Assembly: GCF_900114995.1 (NCBI RefSeq)
Contig: NZ_FOUX01000003.1
Location: 558,001 to 622,000, forward strand
DNA from: Chitinophaga sp. YR627
Lineage (GTDB): Bacteria; Bacteroidota; Bacteroidia; Chitinophagales; Chitinophagaceae
Direction: 5' to 3'
Length of the DNA stretch: 64,000 bases
The notes below the pieces were generated by a model. The model was not told the DNA's origin and searched no databases. It saw only the letters and a program-made list of their open reading frames with translations. The first letter of the stretch is position 1, and each line of letters opens with the position of its first letter. Of the stretch, positions 1 to 8,114 are shown piece after piece. The translations under genes were made by a program, and so were the position numbers.

Positions 1-845
1 AGCCGGAAGTGCCAGCTACTCCGGCAGGAGAGGACTCCACCTTTGGTTACCGTTATTATAAAGCACATTACTGGGACAGCGTTAACCTGAATGACGGCCG
101 TCTGGTAAGAACAGATATCATCGAGCGAAAACTGAACAGATATTTTACACAACTGGTTTCCATGGATCCTGATTCCATTATTGTGGAGGCAGACAAGGTG
201 GTTGAGAAAACCAGGAAGGATAAAGAGATGTTCAAGTTTGTTGTATGGTGGCTGACCTATACATATGAAACCTCCAAGTATATGGGTATGGACGCGGTGT
301 TTGTACACATGGTGGAGAAATACTACGTATCCGGTGATGCCTACTGGCTGAAAGACGATCAGCTGAACAAGATCATTTCCAGGGCTTATTCCATGGCGCC
401 AAACCTGATAGGACAACAGGCGCCTCCGCTGGAAGTGAAAGACACTGCATTGCAGGCCTTATCCCTTTATACCACAAAAGCCAAATATACCGTACTTGTT
501 TTCTGGGATCCTACCTGCGGACACTGTAAGATCGAACTACCCCGCCTTGACTCGGCCTATAATGCCAACTGGAAAAACAAGGGCGTAGCGATGATCGGAT
601 TTAAAACAGAAGGTACCAAAGACGAGTGGCAGGGCTTCATCAAAGAACACCACCTCACAGGATGGATCCACGCCTGGGATCCTGACGCCCAAAGTAACTA
701 TCGCCGTTTGTACGACGTATATAGTACACCGGTAGTATATCTGCTGGATGAAAAGAAGAAGATCCTGGCAAAAAGATTAGGCGTGGAACAGCTCAATGAA
801 TTCCTCGAAAAACTCGAATCCCGGGGAGGAACAGTTCACAAATAA
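1..845 (+). CDS. Thioredoxin-fold protein with DUF5106-type N-terminus (3' part only)
   Basis: The reading frame is open from the first full codon at position 3, so the gene starts left of the window; the GTG at 9 is unlikely to be the true start. The first roughly 130 residues resemble the helical DUF5106 region found before thioredoxin domains in Bacteroidota. A TlpA/ResA-like thioredoxin domain follows, with active site Cys-Gly-His-Cys (bases 516-527) and a cis-Pro segment near STPVVY. Such proteins are exported or lipid-anchored thiol-disulfide oxidoreductases acting in the periplasm. The signal peptide would lie outside the window. The disulfide role is inferred from family and the CxxC motif; the substrate is unknown. 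Confidence 0.85.
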   Translation, partial: PEVPATPAGEDSTFGYRYYKAHYWDSVNLNDGRLVRTDIIERKLNRYFTQLVSMDPDSIIVEADKVVEKTRKDKEMFKFVVWWLTYTYETSKYMGMDAVFVHMVEKYYVSGDAYWLKDDQLNKIISRAYSMAPNLIGQQAPPLEVKDTALQALSLYTTKAKYTVLVFWDPTCGHCKIELPRLDSAYNANWKNKGVAMIGFKTEGTKDEWQGFIKEHHLTGWIHAWDPDAQSNYRRLYDVYSTPVVYLLDEKKKILAKRLGVEQLNEFLEKLESRGGTVHK

Positions 846-970
846 CGAGATATAATTTTTATTTAATGTTGTAACTCACTTACTTGCAGCCAGATAAGGT
901 TGCTGCATCTGCCTTTGGCATAGTCTTTGGAATTCCGTAGACAGAATCAATAAATCAAAACTTTACGGTT

Positions 971-1666
971 ATGAAGAAGATTATCCTTTCGTTTGCGGCC
1001 CTTGCAATTTCTTTCGGAGCTATGTCTCAGGTACGGGTAGGTGTAAAAGGTGGTTGGAACCTTTCCTCCATCTCAGTTGACAATGACGGATCTGTAGACA
1101 AAGACCGGTCATTATCAGGTTATCACATTGGTGCTATCGTGGATTTCCCACTGATAAAAAATGTCCTGTCCTTCCAGCCGGGTGTGTTCTACACCACCAA
1201 AGGTGCGAAACTGACATCAGGTGATAAAGACAACGATGCTACAGTTCCCTATGTTAAATACACAACAAGGCCCCAATACATTGAAGTTCCGGTAAACTTC
1301 ATTGGTAAAATTCCAGTAGGTGAAAATGCGAGACTGTTTGCCGGTGTCGGTCCTTACTTTGCGTTCGGCGTAGCCGGTAAAAACAAAGTGAGCAGTACCC
1401 TTGCTGGTGTAACTACTTCCTCTGAATCTGACATCAAATGGGATGATGACACCCCATTCAACGATGGCGATCCTGATCGTGGTCTGAACAAGTACAAAAG
1501 ATTTGACTGGGGTGGTAACCTGCAGGTAGGTGCTGAGTTCAATCACTTCCTTGTTTCTGCACAGTATGGTCTTGGTTTAGGTAAGATCAACTCTGGTGGA
1601 GATGACAGCAGAAATGAGAAAAACAAAAATCGTGTATTTGCAGTTTCTGTAGGTTATCTGTTCTAA
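971..1666 (+). CDS. Outer-membrane beta-barrel protein, porin family (OMP_b-brl_2 type)
   Basis: A 231-residue protein with a Sec signal peptide (basic MKK start, hydrophobic stretch, cleavage near SFGAMSQ). Alternating hydrophobic strands follow, ending in an aromatic residue (GYLF), the usual C-terminal barrel signature. Near residue 125 there is a GVGPYFAFG segment, repeated as GAGPYVAYG and GGGPYVAYG in the next two genes, so the three are paralogues. The family is common in Bacteroidota outer membranes and its members mostly have no known cargo. The three genes lie in tandem on one strand, but the hairpins between them suggest they are at least partly separate transcription units. No transport function is claimed. 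Confidence 0.85.
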   Translation: MKKIILSFAALAISFGAMSQVRVGVKGGWNLSSISVDNDGSVDKDRSLSGYHIGAIVDFPLIKNVLSFQPGVFYTTKGAKLTSGDKDNDATVPYVKYTTRPQYIEVPVNFIGKIPVGENARLFAGVGPYFAFGVAGKNKVSSTLAGVTTSSESDIKWDDDTPFNDGDPDRGLNKYKRFDWGGNLQVGAEFNHFLVSAQYGLGLGKINSGGDDSRNEKNKNRVFAVSVGYLF

Positions 1667-1734
1667 CAGTACAACAAGTTTACAACCGGGCGTAAACAGG
1701 CAATGCCCACTAACAACACAATAGCTATGAAAAA

Positions 1735-1771
1735 GGTATAACATCCAGTAACGCCTGTAGGATGTTATACC
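1735..1771 (+). promoter_or_regulatory. Perfect 12-bp hairpin between two barrel genes
   Basis: GGTATAACATCC (1735-1746) pairs exactly with GGATGTTATACC (1760-1771) across a 13-base loop. No long T-run follows, so it is a weak terminator candidate at best; it could be an attenuator or mRNA-stability hairpin in the leader of the gene at 1791. The left arm overlaps a four-codon micro-ORF (1727-1741) that copies the start of the downstream gene. Confidence 0.55.
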
Positions 1772-1790
1772 GAAAATTTAAAACACCTAT

Positions 1791-2408
1791 ATGAAAAAGG
1801 TATTATTATCTGTTGCTGCACTGATGATTGCAGGCATTACTTTTGGCCAGACAAAATTCGGTATCGTGGCAGGACCCAACTTCTCTAGTGCAACCGTTAA
1901 AAGCGCAACAGGCGACAAAGAAACCGGCGACCTGCTGGTAGGCGTAAGAGCTGGTGTAACTGCTGACCTGCAGCTGGCTGACGAGTTTTATATCGGTACA
2001 GGTTTACTGTATGCCGGTAAGGGAAGTAAAGACAAGAACAACAGCGATTTTAAAACGACACTGTCTTACCTGCAGATACCTATCAACTTCCTGTTCAAAC
2101 CTGAAGTTGGTTCCGGTAAGCTGAACCTGGGTGCAGGACCTTACGTAGCGTACGGTTTAGGAGGTAAACACAAAGGCACGATCGGTAATGTTACCGGTGA
2201 GCTGAAAGCGTTTGACGACGAAGCTGGTCTGGCGAAACTGAAACGTTTTGATGCAGGTCTGGGCGTTGTTGCAGGATATGAACTGAAGCAGGGTCTGTAT
2301 CTGGGTCTGAATGCTGACCTGGGTCTGGTGAATGCATATGACAATACTGACAATGACCGCAGCTGGAAAAACACCTCTTTCGGTGTGTCTGTAGGTTATA
2401 AGTTCTAA
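1791..2408 (+). CDS. Outer-membrane beta-barrel protein, porin family (paralogue 2)
   Basis: A 205-residue relative of the barrels at 971 and 2654. It has a Sec signal peptide (MKKVLLS start, hydrophobic core ending near GITFGQ), the shared GAGPYVAYG segment near residue 115, and a C-terminal GYKF typical of outer-membrane barrels. It is the shortest of the three, with fewer loop residues. The start is supported by the signal peptide; a 13-base copy of the start region lies at 1727 but runs into a stop after four codons. The gene is closed by a strong terminator at 2433. Function beyond an outer-membrane barrel cannot be told from the sequence. Confidence 0.85.
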   Translation: MKKVLLSVAALMIAGITFGQTKFGIVAGPNFSSATVKSATGDKETGDLLVGVRAGVTADLQLADEFYIGTGLLYAGKGSKDKNNSDFKTTLSYLQIPINFLFKPEVGSGKLNLGAGPYVAYGLGGKHKGTIGNVTGELKAFDDEAGLAKLKRFDAGLGVVAGYELKQGLYLGLNADLGLVNAYDNTDNDRSWKNTSFGVSVGYKF

Positions 2409-2432
2409 GGCAGGCAAAATATTTATCGGAAA

Positions 2433-2465
2433 GTCCTCTTCGCCACCCGGCGGAGGGGACTTTTT
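2433..2465 (+). terminator. Rho-independent terminator after second barrel gene
   Basis: GTCCTCTTCGCC (2433-2444) pairs with GGCGGAGGGGAC (2449-2460) with wobble pairs in the middle, followed by five T. It sits 24 bases after the stop at 2408. Confidence 0.85.
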
Positions 2466-2653
2466 CCATTTTAGCTACGTTGCCGAGATATTTTATGCTG
2501 TACACGAAAATTTAAAGAGAGAAAGTGGACAATTAGCGTAATTTTATGCCCGTATTTTTATTTACAGGATCCGATCCTGTGTTGTTTCCCTGAGAATACC
2601 CAATTTTTTAAAGAAGAGGACAATACCGCACATTACAACACAACATGTAACGC

Positions 2654-3355
2654 ATGAGTAAAATTTTTACACTTATCTTTTTAGTGTTTCTTGCATTCCT
2701 ATTTCCTGTACACGCTCAGGTAAGTCTGGGTTTAAGAGGAGGTTATACCTTATCCGCCACACAGATCAAAAATTCACAAGGCTATAAGAGTAACAGTATT
2801 GGCACTAACAGCCAGTTAAAAAATCTGCATGCAGACCTGATCATCAATGTACCTGTGTACAAAAATCTTCATTTTCAGCCACTGGTAAGATACATTACCA
2901 AGGGCGCTTATCTCCGTCCGCTACCTGACAAATCCACCTTACTGACAGAATCGGCCAACCAGCTGAAACTGCATTATCTGGAAGTGCCGATGAATCTGGT
3001 GTTAAAAATCCCCGTATCGATCGGTAAAATTGTTATAGGCGGAGGTCCTTATGTAGCATATGGTCTGGACGGATCATATGATCTGGACCTGCTATACAAC
3101 GGAACTGTGCTGAGTACCGAATCTCATGATGTGAAATTCAATTATAAGGACAGGGGCATTGCTCCGGGTGTTCAGCTGAGCAGGTTTGACGCCGGTGCGA
3201 ATGTGGCCCTGGGATTTGAATTTAACAACTTGATGGTATTAGGCGCTAATCTCAGCAGAGGGTATACTAATCTTGACCGGACTTCTTCCGCCAGGATTAC
3301 CAACAGCTATTTCTCTGTGAGTTTAGGTATTCTGCTTAACAGGGAAGATTATTAA
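2654..3355 (+). CDS. Outer-membrane beta-barrel protein, porin family (paralogue 3)
   Basis: A 233-residue protein with a Sec signal peptide (MSKIFTLIF start, cleavage near VHAQ) followed by the same barrel architecture as its two upstream neighbours, including GGGPYVAYG near residue 132 and the sequence LSRFDAGANV, which parallels LKRFDAGLGV and YKRFDWGGNL in the other two. This conserved RFD-x-G segment marks a tandem paralogue group. The C-terminus (ILLNREDY) is less canonical than an aromatic-ended barrel strand. The 245 bases upstream and the terminator before them suggest the gene has its own promoter, which I could not pinpoint. Confidence 0.85.
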   Translation: MSKIFTLIFLVFLAFLFPVHAQVSLGLRGGYTLSATQIKNSQGYKSNSIGTNSQLKNLHADLIINVPVYKNLHFQPLVRYITKGAYLRPLPDKSTLLTESANQLKLHYLEVPMNLVLKIPVSIGKIVIGGGPYVAYGLDGSYDLDLLYNGTVLSTESHDVKFNYKDRGIAPGVQLSRFDAGANVALGFEFNNLMVLGANLSRGYTNLDRTSSARITNSYFSVSLGILLNREDY

Positions 3356-3383
3356 GAGAAAGACACAAAGTGCGTTATTGTCA

Positions 3384-3423
3384 GGGGAGTTCGCCAACCG
3401 GCGGACTCCCCAATTTTTTTTTT
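3384..3423 (+). terminator. Rho-independent terminator after third barrel gene
   Basis: GGGGAGTTCGCC (3384-3395) pairs with GGCGGACTCCCC (3400-3411) with one wobble, followed by AA and a run of T. The same CGCC-loop-GGCG core occurs in the terminator at 2433. Confidence 0.9.
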
Positions 3424-3555
3424 AAAGGGATAGGGGGATGGTCATCGACAACCGTCTTAGAAGAGATAATCCCACAAAGTATTATCTCAAAAAAACAAAA
3501 AGTGTGACAGTTATTCGGACATGCCACGACGTTTCCACGTGTTGGCATTTTTTTT
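3424..3555 (+). ncRNA. Possible small structured RNA ending in its own terminator
   Basis: This interval has no convincing ORF. It carries a perfect 8-bp hairpin, GAGATAAT (3463-3470) with ATTATCTC (3481-3488). It ends in a second hairpin, ATGCCA (3521-3526) with TGGCAT (3543-3548) and inner ACGT/ACGT, followed by eight T. That is a terminator with no gene between it and the terminator at 3384. A short plus-strand transcript would explain it, but no clear TAnnTTTG box was found, so this is a weak call. Read-through from the barrel genes is the alternative. Confidence 0.3.
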
Positions 3556-3579
3556 CAGAAAAAACGGTTACCATTGATA

Positions 3580-3614
3580 AAAAAAGCGGTCCGCCTCAGG
3601 CGGACCGCTTTTTT
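3580..3614. terminator. Bidirectional terminator, mainly for metF
   Basis: GCGGTCCGCC (3586-3595) pairs exactly with GGCGGACCGC (3599-3608) around a TCA loop, flanked by A on the left and T on the right. It works on both strands and lies 19 bases past the metF stop on the minus strand. Confidence 0.9.
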
Positions 3615-3632
3615 TATCTTGTAGCGGTTTTA

Positions 3633-4586
3633 TTATACTACCTGCGCCACTGCTTTATGGATCACATGTGGTTTACCCAGGGTATAATAGTGTAATACCG
3701 GTACGCCAAACTGTTTCAGTTCTCTGGATTGTTTGATCAGCCATTCTGTACCGACTTCTTCCACTTCCTTGTCTGTTTTACATTTGAGGATCTCTGTGGA
3801 AAGTTCGGTAGGAATATCCACATGGAAAGTACGGGGCAGGATGGTCAGTTGTTTACGGGTGGTGATCGGTTTCAGTCCCGGAATGATTGGAACGGTGATC
3901 CCTGCTTCCCGGCATTTGCCCACGAATTCGATAAATTTCTGGTTATCGAAGAACATCTGGGTAACAATATAATCAGCGCCATTTTCTACCTTCTTTTTCA
4001 GATAGCTCATATCTGTCTGCATGTTGGGCGCTTCGAAGTGTTTCTCAGGGTAGCCGGCTACGCCGATACAGAACTTCGTTTTTACACCACTTTGCAGGTC
4101 TTCTTCCAGGTAGATACCATTATTCATGTGTACTACCTGCTGGAGCAGCTGGTCTGCATAACGATGGCCGTTTGGCTCAGGTTCAAAGAAAGTCTCATTT
4201 TTGGGTGCATCTCCGCGCAAAACGAGTACATTGTCCACACCCAGATAGTTGAGATCGATCAGCGCATTTTCTGTCTCTTCCCTGCTAAAGCCTCCGCAGA
4301 TCAGGTGTGGCACAGCATCTACATTGTAGTGCCCCATCAGTGCTGCACAGATAGCTACTGTACCGGGTCTCTTACGGATTTCGACTTTTTCAAAGGAGCC
4401 ATCGGCCCTTTTTTTGAACATATGTTCACTTCTATGGTAGGTAACATTCACAAAAGCCGGTTTAAATTCCATTAATGGATCGAGGTGATCATATATAGAA
4501 TCAATACTTTTACCTTTAAGGGGCGGCAGGATCTCGAATGAGATAAGGGTATCTTTTGCCTGTGCAATGTGTTCTGTTACTTTCAT
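3633..4586 (-). CDS. metF: Methylenetetrahydrofolate reductase
   Basis: A 317-residue TIM-barrel flavoprotein of the normal MetF length. It reduces 5,10-methylene-THF to 5-methyl-THF in the cytoplasm, supplying the methyl group that MetH passes to homocysteine. The sequence shows the N-terminal FEILPP segment with the catalytic Glu (residue 18), the VLRGD motif around residue 123, and ENGADYIVTQMFFD in the middle barrel. Both methionine synthase genes lie in the same window at 27.4-31.2 kb, but metF is separate from them and apparently monocistronic. The start is the first ATG, followed directly by the conserved N-terminal strand. A perfect terminator lies just downstream. Confidence 0.95.
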   Translation of the reverse strand: MKVTEHIAQAKDTLISFEILPPLKGKSIDSIYDHLDPLMEFKPAFVNVTYHRSEHMFKKRADGSFEKVEIRKRPGTVAICAALMGHYNVDAVPHLICGGFSREETENALIDLNYLGVDNVLVLRGDAPKNETFFEPEPNGHRYADQLLQQVVHMNNGIYLEEDLQSGVKTKFCIGVAGYPEKHFEAPNMQTDMSYLKKKVENGADYIVTQMFFDNQKFIEFVGKCREAGITVPIIPGLKPITTRKQLTILPRTFHVDIPTELSTEILKCKTDKEVEEVGTEWLIKQSRELKQFGVPVLHYYTLGKPHVIHKAVAQVV

Positions 4587-4754
4587 AGCAAAATAGAAGT
4601 GGACTTAAGTTAATGCCGCTCAAAAATAAGACATATGTCAGTATTATCATCTAATTTTTAACGAAAAGGGCGAATATTTTTTTAGATTGTACGCTGTTAA
4701 TAGATAAAAATTAAACGGTCGGGGATAAAGTGGGTGAGTGCCAACAGTTAACCG

Positions 4755-4783
4755 TTGAAAGCTAAACTAAAAGTGTATTTTTG
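4755..4783 (+). promoter_or_regulatory. Bacteroidota-type promoter of the lptB operon
   Basis: TTG at 4755-4757, an 18-base spacer, then TATTTTTG (TAnnTTTG) at 4776-4783. Transcription should begin about seven bases later, which leaves under ten bases before the lptB ATG at 4798, a very short leader. Confidence 0.6.
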
Positions 4784-4797
4784 CTAAGTTTGAACAT

Positions 4798-5562
4798 ATG
4801 GCATTAAAAATACATACAGATCAGCTGGTAAAGCGTTACGGTAACAGAACCGTAGCCAACCACGTATCTGTAGAAGTGACACAAGGAGAGATCGTGGGTT
4901 TACTCGGACCTAACGGCGCCGGTAAAACAACCACATTCTACATGGTAGTGGGGCTTATCAAGCCCGATGAGGGACAGGTGTACCTGGATGAAGTGAACAT
5001 CACCAAGCTGCCAATGTATAAAAGGGCGAAGATGGGTATCGGCTATCTGCCGCAGGAGGCTTCCGTATTCCGTAAGCTGAGTGTGGAGGATAACATATCC
5101 GCCGTACTGGAAATGACCGGAATGAAAAAAGCAGAACAGAAGGAAAAACTGGAAAGTCTGCTGGAAGAGTTCCGTCTGACCCATGTGCGTAAGAGCCCGG
5201 GCGATGTATTGAGCGGTGGTGAGCGCAGGCGTACCGAGATTGCCCGTGCACTGGCGGTGGACCCTAAGTTCATCCTGCTGGACGAGCCGTTTGCAGGTAT
5301 TGACCCTATTGCCGTGGAAGATATTCAGTCAATTGTTGCCCGTCTTAAATACAAGAACATCGGGATCCTCATAACAGACCATAACGTACAGGAGACACTT
5401 TCCATTACAGACCGGGCATACCTTCTTTTCGAAGGAAAAATCCTGAAAGCCGGTACCGCGGAAGAGTTGGCCGAAGACGAACAGGTTAGAAAAGTGTATC
5501 TTGGCCAGAATTTCATTTTACGTCGTAAAAATTACCTGGACGAAGCAGCTAAGCAACAATAA
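4798..5562 (+). CDS. lptB: LPS export ABC transporter ATP-binding protein
   Basis: A 254-residue ABC ATPase that powers extraction of lipopolysaccharide from the inner membrane as part of LptB2FG. It has Walker A GPNGAGKTT (about residues 36-44), signature LSGGERRR with the RRR typical of LptB, Walker B ILLDEPFAGIDP, and an H-loop DHNVQE. The C-terminal tail is about 12 residues longer than in E. coli LptB (241). It is first in a plus-strand run with the GH3 gene (23-base gap) and fabG. The membrane subunits LptF and LptG are not in the window. The assignment to LptB over a generic ABC ATPase rests on the DEPFAGIDPIAV and GERRR signatures. Confidence 0.93.
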   Translation: MALKIHTDQLVKRYGNRTVANHVSVEVTQGEIVGLLGPNGAGKTTTFYMVVGLIKPDEGQVYLDEVNITKLPMYKRAKMGIGYLPQEASVFRKLSVEDNISAVLEMTGMKKAEQKEKLESLLEEFRLTHVRKSPGDVLSGGERRRTEIARALAVDPKFILLDEPFAGIDPIAVEDIQSIVARLKYKNIGILITDHNVQETLSITDRAYLLFEGKILKAGTAEELAEDEQVRKVYLGQNFILRRKNYLDEAAKQQ

Positions 5563-5585
5563 ACTACTACGTTCCTGATCCTATT

Positions 5586-7118
5586 ATGAGAATATTAAGT
5601 CCTGCAATATCACAGTTGGCGCGTTTGCGCATGGGGCGTATAGAATACTTTATGCAATACCCAGTGCAGGTGCAGCAACAGGTATTCCAGAACCTTATCA
5701 GCGCAGCTCAGTATACTGAGTTTGGCAAGCAGTACGGCTTTTCACAGATATATAAAATAGAAGAGTTCAAACAGCGGGTACCTATTCATAATTATGATAC
5801 CCTCAAGCCTTACATCCAGCGATTGATGGAAGGACAGCAGAATATTCTGTGGAACACGCCTATCAAATGGTTCGCTAAATCCAGCGGTACCACTGCCGAC
5901 AAAAGTAAATTCATACCTGTTTCCGTAGAAAGCCTGGACGATTGTCACTATCGTGCCGGTCGTGACGTGTTATCACTGTACTATAATAATTTCCCTGAGT
6001 CCCGTCTGCTGACCGGCAAGTCGCTTGTCATCGGGGGGAGTCATCAGGTAAATAAACTGGATGCTGAAAGCGATTCTTATTTCGGCGACCTGAGTGCTGT
6101 GATGCTGCAAAACATGCCATTCTATGGTAACATGATCCGTACGCCGGATCTTTCCATCGCCCTGATGGACGAGTGGGAGGAGAAGATCGAGCGTATGGCG
6201 AACGCTGTCATTCACGAAAACGTCACCTCTATAGCTGGTGTGCCTACCTGGACACTGGTACTGATCAAACGTATATTCGAAATCACCGGGAAAGATAACC
6301 TGGCAGATGTATGGCCTAACCTGGAACTGTACATGCACGGCGGTGTGAGCTTCACGCCATACCGTGAGCAGTTCAAACAACTGATCCGCAAGCCGGATAT
6401 GTTCTACCAGGAAACCTATAACGCCTCTGAAGGTTTCTTCGCGGCACAGGATGTCGTTGGCCAGGAAGGGCTGTTGTTGTTCCTGAACCATGGCATTTTC
6501 TACGAGTTTATGCCAATGGAGGAATATGGGAAGGAATGTCCGCAAACATTACAGTTGCAGGACGTGGAAATGGGTAAGAACTACGCGCTGATCATCAGTA
6601 CCAATGGTGGTCTGTGGCGTTACCTGGTGGGAGATACTGTACAGTTTACTTCCCTGGCGCCATACCGCGTAAAGGTGAGTGGCCGTACCAAATCTTTCAT
6701 CAATGCTTTTGGTGAAGAACTGATCGTTGAAAACTCTGATACTGCTATCGCAAAAGCCTGTGAAGTAACAGGCGCTGTGATGAACGATTATACCGCCGCT
6801 CCGATCTATTTCAGTGGAAATGATGCCGGCGGACATGAATGGCTGCTGGACTTTGATAAAGCACCTGCTGATATCAACCAGTTCATCGATGTGCTGGATA
6901 ACACCCTGAAGGCCATCAACTCTGACTACGAAGCTAAAAGACATAAGGATATGGCGTTGCGCCGTCCGGTAGTACACGTATTGCCAAAAGGTACTTTTAC
7001 CGAATGGCTGAAGAGCAAAGGCAAACTGGGAGGACAACATAAGGTGCCCCGTCTCAATAATGAACGTCAGCACGTGGAAGAAATTCTTAAATTCACCGGT
7101 ATTTCCGGCAAAATCTAA
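5586..7118 (+). CDS. GH3-family acyl-adenylating enzyme (auxin-responsive GH3 homologue)
   Basis: A 510-residue protein of the GH3 superfamily, related to plant acyl-acid amido synthetases. It shows the ATP-binding SSGTT segment (about residue 98), YNASEGFF near residue 279 (the adenylate-binding Tyr/Glu region) and LVGDTVQFT. Plant members activate a carboxylate with ATP and join it to an amino acid. Bacterial members such as this one have no established substrate that I know of. It lies 23 bases after lptB and 38 before fabG, so a role in lipid or envelope precursor activation is a reasonable inference from context. The start ATG follows lptB closely and the protein has full GH3 length. Confidence 0.85.
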   Translation: MRILSPAISQLARLRMGRIEYFMQYPVQVQQQVFQNLISAAQYTEFGKQYGFSQIYKIEEFKQRVPIHNYDTLKPYIQRLMEGQQNILWNTPIKWFAKSSGTTADKSKFIPVSVESLDDCHYRAGRDVLSLYYNNFPESRLLTGKSLVIGGSHQVNKLDAESDSYFGDLSAVMLQNMPFYGNMIRTPDLSIALMDEWEEKIERMANAVIHENVTSIAGVPTWTLVLIKRIFEITGKDNLADVWPNLELYMHGGVSFTPYREQFKQLIRKPDMFYQETYNASEGFFAAQDVVGQEGLLLFLNHGIFYEFMPMEEYGKECPQTLQLQDVEMGKNYALIISTNGGLWRYLVGDTVQFTSLAPYRVKVSGRTKSFINAFGEELIVENSDTAIAKACEVTGAVMNDYTAAPIYFSGNDAGGHEWLLDFDKAPADINQFIDVLDNTLKAINSDYEAKRHKDMALRRPVVHVLPKGTFTEWLKSKGKLGGQHKVPRLNNERQHVEEILKFTGISGKI

Positions 7119-7156
7119 CCTGAATAAATCATTTAACTAACAACTATTACGTCTAT

Positions 7157-7906
7157 ATGAAATTACTGGAGAACAAAGTAGCTATTGTAACAGGCGCCAG
7201 CAGAGGTATAGGTGAAGCTATCGCAATCAAATTTGCAGAGGAAGGTGCACACGTTGCATTCACATATCTCAGCTCTGACGAGAAAGCCAAAGCACTGGAA
7301 CAAAAGTTACAGGCAATGGGCGTAAAGGCTAAAGCCTATAAATCCAACGCTGGTGTGTACGAAGAAACGGAGACGCTGGTAAATGACGTACTGAAAGAAT
7401 TCGGTAGCATCGATATCTGCGTGAACAATGCAGGTATTTCTAAAGATAACCTCTTACTGCGTATGAGCCCTGATCAGTGGGACGACGTAATGGATATCAA
7501 CCTGAAGAGCGTGTATAACATGACTAAACACGTGATCCGTCCGATGATGAAAGCAAAGAGTGGTTCTATCATCAACATGAGTTCTATCATCGGTATGAAA
7601 GGTAACGCCGGCCAGAGTAGCTATGCTGCTTCCAAAGCGGGTATCATTGGTTTCACTAAATCTATCGCTGCTGAACTGGGTAGCCGTAACATCCGTGTGA
7701 ATGCGGTAGCTCCTGGTTTCGTAGAAACAGATATGACACATTACCTGAAAGATGGCGATGGTGCTAAAACTTACATGGAGAAAATTCCACTGGGCCGTTT
7801 CGGTAGCCCTGAGGATATCGCGAATGTTTGTGTGTTCCTGGCATCAGGTATGAGTAATTACGTGACCGGACAGGTGATCAGTGCCTGTGGTGGATTGAAT
7901 ATGTAA
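7157..7906 (+). CDS. fabG: 3-oxoacyl-[acyl-carrier-protein] reductase
   Basis: A 249-residue classical short-chain dehydrogenase. It reduces 3-oxoacyl-ACP to 3-hydroxyacyl-ACP with NADPH during fatty acid elongation. The sequence has the TGASRGIG nucleotide loop (residues 13-20), NNAG (about 91-94), the catalytic Ser in NMSSIIG, YAASK with catalytic Tyr and Lys, and the VAPGFVETDMT segment of FabG. It is the last gene of the lptB operon; its stop is followed within two bases by a heptanucleotide repeat and then a terminator. A second fabG elsewhere is possible, so this copy could serve a specialised acyl chain made with the GH3 enzyme. Confidence 0.9.
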   Translation: MKLLENKVAIVTGASRGIGEAIAIKFAEEGAHVAFTYLSSDEKAKALEQKLQAMGVKAKAYKSNAGVYEETETLVNDVLKEFGSIDICVNNAGISKDNLLLRMSPDQWDDVMDINLKSVYNMTKHVIRPMMKAKSGSIINMSSIIGMKGNAGQSSYAASKAGIIGFTKSIAAELGSRNIRVNAVAPGFVETDMTHYLKDGDGAKTYMEKIPLGRFGSPEDIANVCVFLASGMSNYVTGQVISACGGLNM

Positions 7907-7907
7907 A

Positions 7908-7942
7908 AATTAAAAATTAAGAAGTAAGAATTGGGAAGTAAA
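7908..7942 (+). repeat. Degenerate AATTARG heptanucleotide repeat, left arm
   Basis: Five seven-base units (AATTAAA, AATTAAG, AAGTAAG, AATTGGG, AAGTAAA) start one base after the fabG stop. The first 25 bases are an inverted copy of 8080-8104 with a single mismatch, so the two arms bracket the terminator at 7983. Confidence 0.75.
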
Positions 7943-7982
7943 TGTGTTTAATATTGATTTCCTGACGGACTAATTCCAGAAT

Positions 7983-8030
7983 AATAAAGAGAAAGGCGCT
8001 TCAGTTGATTGAAGCGCCTTTCTCTTTATT
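7983..8030. terminator. Bidirectional terminator between convergent genes
   Basis: A perfect 21-bp stem (7983-8003 with 8010-8030) around a GTTGAT loop; the core is GGCGCTTCA / TGAAGCGCC and the ends are A/T-rich. It can end transcripts of fabG from the left and the propeller gene from the right. Confidence 0.9.
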
Positions 8031-8079
8031 ACTTTTATAAATGCTGGATGCTCATCCATTTTAGTCTTCGCTGCATTTC

Positions 8080-8104
8080 AATTCTTAATTCTTAATTTTT
8101 AATT
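8080..8104 (-). repeat. AATTARG heptanucleotide repeat, inverted right arm
   Basis: The reverse complement reads as AATTAAG-type heptads and matches 7908-7932 at 24 of 25 positions. It lies ten bases from the stop of the minus-strand gene at 8115. Confidence 0.75.
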
Positions 8105-8114
8105 CCTAGTTGAA

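Noticed and set aside
3438..3695. 85-residue ORF on the plus strand
   Set aside because: It runs through two hairpin terminators and into the end of metF on the other strand; composition is not protein-like.
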